NCBI RefSeq assembly: GCF_014041935.1
Contig: NZ_CP059491.1
Location: 806,001 to 870,000, forward strand
DNA length: 64,000 nucleotides
Origin: Gordonia jinghuaiqii
GTDB taxonomy: Bacteria; Actinomycetota; Actinomycetes; Mycobacteriales; Mycobacteriaceae
Reading direction: 5' to 3'
This document shows, piece by piece, positions 51,266 to 58,811 of the stretch (within the stretch, counting starts at the first letter, position 1; each line of letters begins with the position of its first letter). Below the pieces are notes generated by a model. The model saw only the letters and a list, made by a program, of their open reading frames with translations. It was not told where the DNA came from and made no database searches. The translations under genes were made by a program, and so were the position numbers.

Positions 51266-52126
51266 TCAGTTGCGCGCGCAGACCACATTGGCAAGGGCCT
51301 TGGCGCCGTCCCGCTCGGCGACCGTCGCGGTGGCCAGCAGCCGGGCACCGTCGTCCCAGACCGCGACCTCCAGGGTCTCACCGGGAAAGACCACACCGGC
51401 GAACGACGCCGAGTAGTCGGCGACCGCGGCCACGTCGCCGCCGAGCACCTCGTCGATGATGGCGCGGCACACCATCCCGTATGTGCACAGGCCGTGCAGG
51501 ATCGGCCGGGGGAAACCGGCGCCCGAGGCGAAGCCGGGATCGGAGTGCAGCGGATTGCGGTCACCGCAGAGCCGATAGAGCAACGCCTGCTGGGGAAGCG
51601 TGGCCACCAGCAGCCGATGATCCGGCGCGCGGTCGGGGTAGTCGACCTTGGCCGACGATCCCCGCTCACCGCCGAAACCGCCCTCGCCCTTGGCGAAGAT
51701 CGACGAGCGTGCCGTCCACAGCGTCTGGCCGGCATCGTCGGAGGTCACCGACTCCTGCACGATGACCGCGGCCGACCCCTTGTCCTGGACCTCGGCGATC
51801 CGGGTCCGGGTGGTCGCCTTCCCGTGGGCCGGCAGCGGTCGGAAGGCGCTGACCTGCTGGCTCCCGTGGACCACCTTGGCGAGGTCGATGTCGACGCCGG
51901 GGAAGGAGACCTTCGGCGGTTCGGTCGTGTGGAACCCGGCCGCCACCGTCGCGAACGTCGGCAGCACCTTGGGTGTCACGTCGTGGATGTACCCGAGGCC
52001 GGTGGTGTCCATCGGATCGGCCGCGGCACCCACCGCGAGGTTGTACAGCGCGGCGTCCGACGCCGACCACTCGAAACTCACCTCGGGGAGTTCGGCTCCG
52101 ACGGCGACGGCAGGATCGATCGGCAT
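51266..52126 (-). CDS. hsd4B: Steroid enoyl-CoA hydratase ChsH3/Hsd4B
   Basis: 286 residues, same length as M. tuberculosis Rv3538. Two hot-dog halves: N-terminal SDAALYNLAVGAAADPMDT, and C-terminal LYRLCGDRNPLHSDPGFASGAGFPRPILHGLCTYGM, which holds the hydratase-2 Asp and His (DRNPLHSDP). It hydrates a 22-enoyl steroid CoA ester in side-chain beta-oxidation. It is 4 nt downstream of kstD on the minus strand, so it is the second gene of a KstR-controlled unit, as in Mycobacterium. Confidence 0.92.
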   Translation of the reverse strand: MPIDPAVAVGAELPEVSFEWSASDAALYNLAVGAAADPMDTTGLGYIHDVTPKVLPTFATVAAGFHTTEPPKVSFPGVDIDLAKVVHGSQQVSAFRPLPAHGKATTRTRIAEVQDKGSAAVIVQESVTSDDAGQTLWTARSSIFAKGEGGFGGERGSSAKVDYPDRAPDHRLLVATLPQQALLYRLCGDRNPLHSDPGFASGAGFPRPILHGLCTYGMVCRAIIDEVLGGDVAAVADYSASFAGVVFPGETLEVAVWDDGARLLATATVAERDGAKALANVVCARN

Positions 52127-52130
52127 GGGT

Positions 52131-53870
52131 TCAGGCTCCTGAAGATGTCTGGGCGGCGGCCTTGGCGGCGATGTCGGTGGCGGCGAGGTATCCGAAGACC
52201 ATCGCCGGACCGATGGTCGCGCCGGGACCCGCGTAGGTGTGACCCATCACCGGCGAGCTGGTGTTGCCGGCCGCATACAGGCCGTCGATGACCGAGCCGT
52301 CGGCCCGGAGCGCGCGGCCCGAGGCGTCGGCGGTGATGCCGCCCTTGGTGCCGAGGTCACCGGGGACCATCTTGACCCCGTAGAACGGGCCCTTGCTGAC
52401 CTCGCCGAGACTCGGGTTGGGTTTGTTGGTGATGTCGCCGTAGTAGTGGTCGTAACCGCTTGCGCCGCGGCCGAAGTCCTCATCGGTGCCCGACCGGGCG
52501 AACCCGTTGAACCGTTCCGTGGTCGCCGTCAGTGCGTCGGCGGGGACGCCGATCTTCTCCGCGAGTTCGGCGATGCTGTCGGCCCTGACGACGACGCCGG
52601 ACTCGTACCACTTCTTGGGCAACGGCTGTCGCGCGGTGATCCCGGCGAACAGGTACCGGTTGCGGCAACGCTGATCGAAGATCAGCCACGACGGCACGTT
52701 CTCGCCGGGGCCCTCGCCCTGCCCGAACTCCCCGCCGTACATCTGGTGTACCGCTTCGACATACGGCAACGATTCGTTCATGTAGCGCTGTCCGCGCATG
52801 TTCACGATGAACGTGCCGGGCACCGACCGCTCCGACAGCGCGAACCACGGGCCGCGCGGCAACGGGATCGTCGGGCCCCACCAGGCGTCGTCCATCAGCG
52901 AGACCGCGGCGCCGATCTTGAGGCCGGCGTTGATGCCGTCGCCGGTGTTGCTCGGGGCGCCGGTGGTCCAGTCCGAGCCGATCGGCTCGCGCTGGTACTT
53001 CTTGCGCATCTCGTCGTTGTGCTCGAAACCGCCGCAGGCCAGGATCACCCCGTGCCGGGCGCGGATCTCGAAGCGCTTGCCCTCGGATTCGGCGATCACG
53101 CCGACCACGCGGTCGTCGGAGGTGATCAGGTCGATCAGCCCGGTGTTCAGCCGCACCGGTACGCCTGCCTGGCGCACGCCGATGAGGAGCTCGGCGGCCA
53201 GCGCGGCGCCCATGGCGATGAGCTTCTTGCCGCGGCTACGGGCCCAGAAGAAGCGGCTGCCGACCTTGGCCATGCGCAGCGGGCCGCGCCAGTGCCGCAT
53301 GCCGGTGTTGAGCCAGCGGTAGTCCGACTGCAGCACGACCATGTTCAGAGGTGCCTTGGTGTACTGCGGGTGCAGGGTGTCGAGGTCGTCGCCGAGGCGC
53401 CGCGCGTCGAAGGGCCGCGGCTCCACCGACCGTCCGCCGATGCGGCCCCCGGGTGCCTCCGGGTAGTAGTCGGAGTAGTTCTTCACCCATTCGAGGTCGA
53501 GCGGTGCGTGGGCCATGAGGAAGTCCAGTGCCTCGGGTCCACGGTCGATGTAGGCGTCGATGCGGTCGGCCGGGGCGTGCTCACCGATGATCGCGTGGAC
53601 ATACTCGCGCGCCTTGTCCGGCGTATCGGTCACGCCGTCGCGGCGGAGCACCGAGTTGTTCGGAATCCACACGCCGCCGCCCGATCGCGACGTCGAGCCG
53701 CCCCAGTACGGCGATTTCTCGATCAGAACGGTCTTCAGGCCCTTCTGAGCTGCGGTGATCGCCGCACTCAACCCCGCGCCACCTGCACCGACGACGATCA
53801 CGTCATAGGTCTCGGGTTCGGTGGTGGTCTGCGGTGAATCGGTCGAGTGTGGTTCGGTCGAGCCGGCCAT
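52131..53870 (-). CDS. kstD: 3-ketosteroid delta1-dehydrogenase KstD
   Basis: 579 residues from the ATG at 53870 (AAGGGG upstream). The FAD motif is VVGAGGAGLSAAITAAQKGL (about residues 27-45); STSRSGGGVWIP and the Tyr-rich VKNYSDYYPEAPGG region are also seen. Motif YAGPGATIGPAMVFGYLAA near the C-terminus carries the catalytic Tyr and a Gly that orient the steroid. It introduces the C1-C2 double bond in ring A, e.g. androstenedione to androstadienedione. Two KstR boxes lie 24 and 45 bp upstream of its start. Confidence 0.95.
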   Translation of the reverse strand: MAGSTEPHSTDSPQTTTEPETYDVIVVGAGGAGLSAAITAAQKGLKTVLIEKSPYWGGSTSRSGGGVWIPNNSVLRRDGVTDTPDKAREYVHAIIGEHAPADRIDAYIDRGPEALDFLMAHAPLDLEWVKNYSDYYPEAPGGRIGGRSVEPRPFDARRLGDDLDTLHPQYTKAPLNMVVLQSDYRWLNTGMRHWRGPLRMAKVGSRFFWARSRGKKLIAMGAALAAELLIGVRQAGVPVRLNTGLIDLITSDDRVVGVIAESEGKRFEIRARHGVILACGGFEHNDEMRKKYQREPIGSDWTTGAPSNTGDGINAGLKIGAAVSLMDDAWWGPTIPLPRGPWFALSERSVPGTFIVNMRGQRYMNESLPYVEAVHQMYGGEFGQGEGPGENVPSWLIFDQRCRNRYLFAGITARQPLPKKWYESGVVVRADSIAELAEKIGVPADALTATTERFNGFARSGTDEDFGRGASGYDHYYGDITNKPNPSLGEVSKGPFYGVKMVPGDLGTKGGITADASGRALRADGSVIDGLYAAGNTSSPVMGHTYAGPGATIGPAMVFGYLAATDIAAKAAAQTSSGA

Positions 53871-53893
53871 GGGGTCCCCTTCGTGCACGCAGC

Positions 53894-53907
53894 TGGAACG
53901 TGTTCTA
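53894..53907. promoter_or_regulatory. KstR operator, kstD promoter (site 1)
   Basis: TGGAACGTGTTCTA exactly fits TNNAACNNGTTNNA. 24 bp upstream of the kstD start. Confidence 0.9.
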
Positions 53908-53914
53908 CCTGAAT

Positions 53915-53928
53915 TAGAACACGTTACA
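53915..53928. promoter_or_regulatory. KstR operator, kstD promoter (site 2)
   Basis: TAGAACACGTTACA also exactly fits the consensus. Its centre is 21 bp from the centre of site 1, so the two sites are on the same face of the DNA (two helical turns), which suits cooperative binding. Confidence 0.88.
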
Positions 53929-53954
53929 GAAACGTGCCGCCAGGGTGAGTCGAC

Positions 53955-54368
53955 TCAGTCGCCGGAACTCATGGGCGTGGGGTTGTCCTGCGTCTTCATG
54001 TCACCGGGCGCCCAGAAAGCGCGCATGCTCGTGATCGCACCCGTGGCGTCGAAGGTCATCACGTCGATCGGCTCCACCACGAAGGAACCCTCGGGCAGCT
54101 TCGTGGTGACCCGGAAGTGGAATGCGGCCTCGCGGCCGACCGCACGCACGACGAGAAGCTCTGCGGTCGTGTCTGTGCCGTCGAGCCCGCGATAGAACTC
54201 CTCGATCGCGGTCCGGCCGATCCGGGGTTCGGCGCCGACGGGGTCCTCGAGACGCGCGTCGGGGGCGTAGAGCGCCGCGATGTCGGTCGAGCTTCCGTTC
54301 GAGATGGTCGCCAGGTATCGGGACACCAGCGCAGTGGTGTCGACGGCCGTGCCCGTGTCGATGGTCAT
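53955..54368 (-). CDS. ksi: Steroid delta5-3-ketosteroid isomerase (KSI)
   Basis: 137 residues from the ATG at 54368 with AAAGGA upstream. It resembles the Comamonas enzyme closely: ALYAPDARLEDPVGAEPRIG aligns with its VEDPVGSEPRSG. Catalytic residues Tyr18, Asp42 and Asp102 (EPIDVM) match Tyr14, Asp38 and Asp99 in spacing. It moves the 5-ene to a 4-ene double bond of 3-oxosteroids through a dienolate, in the cytoplasm. It lies 84 bp upstream of kstD but outside its KstR-controlled region. Confidence 0.9.
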   Translation of the reverse strand: MTIDTGTAVDTTALVSRYLATISNGSSTDIAALYAPDARLEDPVGAEPRIGRTAIEEFYRGLDGTDTTAELLVVRAVGREAAFHFRVTTKLPEGSFVVEPIDVMTFDATGAITSMRAFWAPGDMKTQDNPTPMSSGD

Positions 54369-54608
54369 GGTGGGTCTCAGTCCTTTGTGGTGACGACTCG
54401 TTCCGTCCGCCCCGCGGTGGGGCCTTCTGCATGGTGATTCATCGGCAGCCGTCGTGGCCGAGCCCTTCCGCTGAATGGGAACCACGTCACGGGCACCGTG
54501 GTCGGATGAGATGAGTTGTCGGACAGGTCGAGCGACAAGGCCTTCCGATCTCCCGGTGAGTGGAATCAGGCCCACGACCGGCGGAGGCGCCGGGCATACC
54601 GTGCCGGC

Positions 54609-55124
54609 ATGACGAACACGTGGTCCAGGCAGGAACTCGAAGACGCGTACCAGCGGTGGTTCACCACCATCAATCGAGCGGGCTCGGGGGAGGGGAGTTG
54701 GCGGGACTTCCTCGACCTGTTCACCGATGATGTCGTCTATCACGAGCAGATGGCGGGTGAACTGAAGGGCAAGGAGGGGATCTGGGCGTGGGCCGAACCG
54801 AGCCTCGCGCAATTCCCGGGCTCGCACACCGAGAGTTTCCCCGAGCACTGGCATGTCATCGACGAGACGAACGCGACGATCGTTGCGCGGCTCGACAACG
54901 TGATGAGCGATCCCGGCGACGGGAGCCGATTCGGGGCTCCGCACATCAGCGTCCTCACCTACGCGGGTGACGGGAAGTTCTGTCAGCAGCGGGACGTCTA
55001 CGACGTCACGAGCTTCCTGGACCTCATCAAGGCGTGGGGGCGCCGTGCGATGGAGCTGGGGACCTTCGACGAACAACAGCGGGCGTGGTTCCAGCAGGTG
55101 TATCCCGAGACCGTCCCCGACTGA
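54609..55124 (+). CDS. NTF2/SnoaL-like protein
   Basis: 171 residues from the ATG at 54609, a cone-shaped NTF2-like domain: LEDAYQRWFTTINRAG, DLFTDDVVYHEQMAGELKGKEGIWAW, NVMSDPGDGSRFGAP and YDVTSFLDLIKAWGRRAMEL. Related proteins are isomerases, hydroxylases or lyases; no strict KSI triad is seen. It heads a plus-strand run toward the SMP-30 gene. Confidence 0.78.
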   Translation: MTNTWSRQELEDAYQRWFTTINRAGSGEGSWRDFLDLFTDDVVYHEQMAGELKGKEGIWAWAEPSLAQFPGSHTESFPEHWHVIDETNATIVARLDNVMSDPGDGSRFGAPHISVLTYAGDGKFCQQRDVYDVTSFLDLIKAWGRRAMELGTFDEQQRAWFQQVYPETVPD

Positions 55125-55293
55125 TCAGTTCGGGTGGGGGGTCCACTGAATGGGACGGCCCCGGCCGCCCCGCCGCCGAGCACTTAACGTACGTCTGTAT
55201 GCGGACCTGTGATCCATGTCACGGCGATCATCGGAGCCCGCACCCTCTGTCGCACAACACAACTCAGAAATCCATGCTCCGGAAGGTTCACCG

Positions 55294-56241
55294 ATGACCA
55301 CTCCTGTCGACGCCGTCGCAGCGGCTGTAGCCGCCGCGGATGCCCCCACGTTCGAGGCCCGCAAGATCGCGACTGGGTTCTCCTGGCCGGAATGTCCGCG
55401 CTGGCACGACGGGGCCTTCTGGTTCTCGGACATGTACACCGGGACGCTCAAGACCCTGGACGCAGAAGGCAACGCAACCGTGGTCATCGACGCCACTGGG
55501 CGTTCGGCGAACACCGATGTTCCGATCGTTCTCGGCGGGTTCGGGTGGCTGCCCGACGGTCGTCTGATCGTGAACTCGATGCATGAGCAGAAGGTCCTCG
55601 TCCACGGCGGCAACGGGATCGACGATCTCAGCGTGTACGCCGACGTCGGCGAGTTCGCGATCAAGGCCGTCAACGACATGGTCGTCGACGCCGACGGCCG
55701 TGCCTACATCACCCAGCTCGGCTTCGACATCTTCCAGGGCGAGACACCGATCACGTCGTCGCTGATCGTCGTCGAGCCCGACGGCACTGTGCACACCCCT
55801 GCCGGGATTCCGGAGTTGAACTGTGGCAACGGTATCGGGATCAGTGCAGACGGCGCGAAGGTCTTCGTGGCCGAGGTGATGGCACAGAAGATCACCGTGA
55901 TCGACCGGGCCGCCGACGGAACCCTGTCCAATGCCAGGGATTTCGCCACATGTCCGTTCATGCCGGACGGTATCGGGCTCGACGAGGAAGACGGGGTCTG
56001 GGCGGCCATGCCCGGTGGCGGATACGTCGCCCGGTTCACCGAGGACGGTCTGACGGACGCTGTGCCGATGCCGCTCGAAGGCGGGATCGCATCCGCCTGC
56101 CTGCTCGGAGGACCCGACCGCAGCACGCTCTACATGACGGTCGGCTACGAGGTCTTCGACTTCGAGAAATCCGCCCGCGAAGCGCTCGGGGGGATCTGGG
56201 TCGCCGACGTCAAGAACCACGGCGGCCAGACGCGGCCCTGA
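55294..56241 (+). CDS. SMP-30/gluconolactonase-like lactonase
   Basis: 315 residues from the ATG at 55294 with GGAAGG upstream. Six-bladed propeller. Likely metal ligands: Glu in FSWPECPRWHDG, Asn in IKAVNDMVVDADGRAYIT, Asn in NCGNGIGIS, and Asp in CPFMPDGIGLDEEDGVW. It probably opens a lactone ring. The SDR, P450 and redox partners follow, so the lactone may be a product of oxidation in the same route. Confidence 0.87.
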   Translation: MTTPVDAVAAAVAAADAPTFEARKIATGFSWPECPRWHDGAFWFSDMYTGTLKTLDAEGNATVVIDATGRSANTDVPIVLGGFGWLPDGRLIVNSMHEQKVLVHGGNGIDDLSVYADVGEFAIKAVNDMVVDADGRAYITQLGFDIFQGETPITSSLIVVEPDGTVHTPAGIPELNCGNGIGISADGAKVFVAEVMAQKITVIDRAADGTLSNARDFATCPFMPDGIGLDEEDGVWAAMPGGGYVARFTEDGLTDAVPMPLEGGIASACLLGGPDRSTLYMTVGYEVFDFEKSAREALGGIWVADVKNHGGQTRP

Positions 56242-56265
56242 TCTCCGAACCACCCATCTGTTTCG

Positions 56266-56279
56266 AATCGATTCGAGGA
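56266..56279 (+). promoter_or_regulatory. Shared 14-bp leader element (copy 2)
   Basis: AATCGATTCGAGGA, identical to 34727-34740, 8 bp before the SDR start codon at 56287. Includes GAGGA, a likely ribosome binding site. Confidence 0.4.
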
Positions 56280-56286
56280 CGACAAC

Positions 56287-57192
56287 ATGACAGCACAACT
56301 CGACTTCACCGATCGCGTCGTGATCGTGACCGGCGCGGGCCGCGGGATCGGCCGCGCACATGCCCTCCTCCTGGCCTCGCGGGGCGCCTCGGTCGTGGTC
56401 GGCGACCTGGGCTCCACCACCGACGGCTCGGGCGTCGAGTCGGGTGACCCGGCTGCCGACGTCGCCGCGGAGATCGTCGCCGCGGGCGGAAAGGCCGTCG
56501 CGGTCAGCTCCGACATCACGACCGACGAGGGCGCGGCGGCACTGGTCGACGCCGCCATCGCGAACTTCGGCAGCCTCGATGCCGTGATCAACAACGCGGG
56601 CATCGTGCGTGCCGCGCCATTCCGTGAGGTGCCTGACGAGGAGTACCAGCGCCACCTCGATGTGCACTACCTGGGACCGATGCGGGTGCTGCGTGCCGCG
56701 TGGCCGCACCTGCTCTCCTCGCCCGCGCCGCGCGTGGTCAACACCATCTCTCAGGCGATGCTGGGCAATCCCGGCATGTCGCACTATGGCGGGTCCAAGG
56801 GTGCACTCTTCGGTCTCACCCGCAACCTCGCCCTGGAGGGCCTCGAAGCCGGCGTCAAGGTGAACGCGATCGCACCCGGTGCGGGCACCCGGATGGCCGA
56901 GGCCGCCGCCGATACGCTGTCGCCGGAGATCATGGAGTACATGCGAACTCAGCTCCTGCCGGAGCATGTCGCGCCCGTCGCCGCGTTCCTGGTGCACCCG
57001 TCATGTGAGGTCACCGGCGAGGTGTTCAACGTCGCCGGCGGCATCGTGAACCGGCTCGCCCTCGTCAACACCACCGGCATCCACGACCCGTCGCTCACGG
57101 TCGAGACGGTGGCCGAGCAGTGGGACCGGATCATGGCCATCACCCCCGACGCGATCCCGCAGATCGTCGCGCCGGCGCAGATGCCGGTCTGA
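56287..57192 (+). CDS. Short-chain dehydrogenase/reductase, P450 cluster
   Basis: 301 residues. Cofactor loop VIVTGAGRGIGRAHALLLASRGASVVVGDLG, NAG motif DAVINNAGIVRA, catalytic Ser in TISQAMLGNPGMSHYGGSKGALFGL and Tyr-x-x-x-Lys in HYGGSKG. It resembles the long SDRs of the multifunctional 17-beta-hydroxysteroid dehydrogenase type 4 family. It may oxidise the hydroxyl made by the P450. Gap to the P450 is 37 nt, so same operon. Confidence 0.9.
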   Translation: MTAQLDFTDRVVIVTGAGRGIGRAHALLLASRGASVVVGDLGSTTDGSGVESGDPAADVAAEIVAAGGKAVAVSSDITTDEGAAALVDAAIANFGSLDAVINNAGIVRAAPFREVPDEEYQRHLDVHYLGPMRVLRAAWPHLLSSPAPRVVNTISQAMLGNPGMSHYGGSKGALFGLTRNLALEGLEAGVKVNAIAPGAGTRMAEAAADTLSPEIMEYMRTQLLPEHVAPVAAFLVHPSCEVTGEVFNVAGGIVNRLALVNTTGIHDPSLTVETVAEQWDRIMAITPDAIPQIVAPAQMPV

Positions 57193-57229
57193 CCCGCACC
57201 GAACACCCCCACAGCACTGGAGTTCTGAC

Positions 57230-58480
57230 ATGAGTACCGAAACCACCGCCGGCGCGAGCGACCTGGGCGAGGAGTACACGGTGTACCCGTTCGCGCCCGT
57301 GTCCCCGTCCGAGGCGGCACTGCGATACAAGGCGATCGCCGAAGACCGGCCGATGACCAGGATCACGATGCCCTACGGCGGCGACGCCTGGATCATCCAC
57401 CGGAACGCCGTCGCACGACAGATGCTCGGCGACCCGCGTTTCGTCCGCGAACCCTTTCGTACCGGTGAGCGCGTGGTGCCCTACTTCGTCGAGTTCCCCG
57501 ACTTCCTCAAGACCACACTGCAATTCGAGGACCCGCCGCAGCACACAAAGCTGCGCAAGCTCGTGCAGAAGTCGATCTCGCCCAAACGGGTCAAGGCGAT
57601 GCGCGACTCGGCGGTCGCATTCGCGAACACGTTGATCGACGGCATGCTCGCCAAGGGTGCACCGACCAACCTCGTCGACGATTATGCCGTGGCGCTGCCG
57701 ATCCAGATGCTGGCCAATCTCATCGGAGTGCCGCCGGAGGACCGCCCGAAGTTCCAGAAGTGGAGCTCGGCGACACTCGCGGTCGCGAACATGCCCGAGG
57801 AAGAGGCCACCGCCAACATGACCGAACTGGTCATGTACATGATGGCGCTCATCGAGGAGCGAAGGAAGAACCCCCGCGAAGACCTGCTCAGCGACCTCAC
57901 CAACGCACAGGACAAGGACGACACCCTTTCCGATGGAGAGATCCTCTCCGTCGCACTGGTTCTCATCATCGGTGGGTTCGACAACACGGCCAACTTCATC
58001 TGCGCCGGCGTCCTCTCCCTGCTGCACAACCCCGACCAGCTCCGCGTGCTGCTCGAGGACATCGACGGGGTGACACCGACGGCGGTGGAGGAGATCCTGC
58101 GACACGGACGCTTCGAACTGAACGGCAAGGTCGGCGGCCCCAGCGGGCTCGTGCCCTTCGTGGCCACCGAGGACGTCGAGCTCGACGGTCAACTCGTGCT
58201 CAAGGGGGAGGCGATCATGGGCGACCCCGCGTCGGCCAATCACGACGGAGCGGCGATCGAACACGTCGACACCTTCGACATCCGCCGCGGGTCCAACCCT
58301 CACCTGACCCTCAGTTACGGCATGCATCACTGCCTGGGCGCTCCGCTGGCCCGGATGGAGATGCAGGTGGCCATCGCCGAGCTGTTCCGTCGGCTTCCCG
58401 AACTGCAGCTCGCCGGCCCGCCGATCATGAACAACGACAACCTGACCCAGCCGATCGTCGACCTTTCGGTCAGCTGGTAG
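57230..58480 (+). CDS. Cytochrome P450
   Basis: 416 residues. Heme-ligand Cys368 is in LTLSYGMHHCLGAPLARM; the usual F at -7 is Leu and G at -6 is Ser, both unusual. I-helix VALVLIIGGFDNTANFI has the acid-alcohol-like GGFDNT. The ExxR motif is VEEILRHGR. It is not CYP125-like. It should hydroxylate or cleave an unknown substrate with electrons from the ferredoxin encoded 9 nt downstream. Confidence 0.93.
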   Translation: MSTETTAGASDLGEEYTVYPFAPVSPSEAALRYKAIAEDRPMTRITMPYGGDAWIIHRNAVARQMLGDPRFVREPFRTGERVVPYFVEFPDFLKTTLQFEDPPQHTKLRKLVQKSISPKRVKAMRDSAVAFANTLIDGMLAKGAPTNLVDDYAVALPIQMLANLIGVPPEDRPKFQKWSSATLAVANMPEEEATANMTELVMYMMALIEERRKNPREDLLSDLTNAQDKDDTLSDGEILSVALVLIIGGFDNTANFICAGVLSLLHNPDQLRVLLEDIDGVTPTAVEEILRHGRFELNGKVGGPSGLVPFVATEDVELDGQLVLKGEAIMGDPASANHDGAAIEHVDTFDIRRGSNPHLTLSYGMHHCLGAPLARMEMQVAIAELFRRLPELQLAGPPIMNNDNLTQPIVDLSVSW

Positions 58481-58489
58481 GAGCTCGGT

Positions 58490-58810
58490 ATGCCCAAGGT
58501 GTTCTACACACAACCCGGCGGAGCCGTGAAGGTGATCGACGGCACGGCGGGCGACTCGGTCATGGCGACCGCGGTGAAGAACGGTGTCAGTGGGATCGTC
58601 GGTCAGTGTGGCGGGACGTTGTCGTGTGCGACCTGCCACGTCTACCTCGACCCCGCCGAGATGGACAACTATCCCGAACCGGTCGAGGACGAGGACGACA
58701 TGCTCGAATGCACGGCGTCCGACCGGGAGGACAACTCGCGGTTGTCCTGCCAGCTCACGCTGTCCGACGGCATCGACGTCCACGTCTCCATCCCGGACGA
58801 GCAGGTCTGA
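58490..58810 (+). CDS. [2Fe-2S] ferredoxin
   Basis: 106 residues, adrenodoxin/putidaredoxin type. Cluster ligands are Cys40, Cys46, Cys49 and Cys87 (GQCGGTLSCATCHVYL, RLSCQLT). The acidic segment PEPVEDEDDML between them is a typical partner-binding surface. It carries electrons from the FAD reductase to the P450. It ends 1 nt before the reductase GTG. Confidence 0.94.
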   Translation: MPKVFYTQPGGAVKVIDGTAGDSVMATAVKNGVSGIVGQCGGTLSCATCHVYLDPAEMDNYPEPVEDEDDMLECTASDREDNSRLSCQLTLSDGIDVHVSIPDEQV

Positions 58811-58811
58811 G

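Noticed and set aside
52239..53837. 532-codon frame opposite kstD
   Set aside because: kstD is unmistakable and has KstR boxes; the antisense reading is a shadow.
57230..58480. CYP125 (sterol C26 hydroxylase)
   Set aside because: The N-terminus and I-helix differ, and the heme loop is SYGMHHCLG rather than the GFGGTGAHYCIG form of CYP125.
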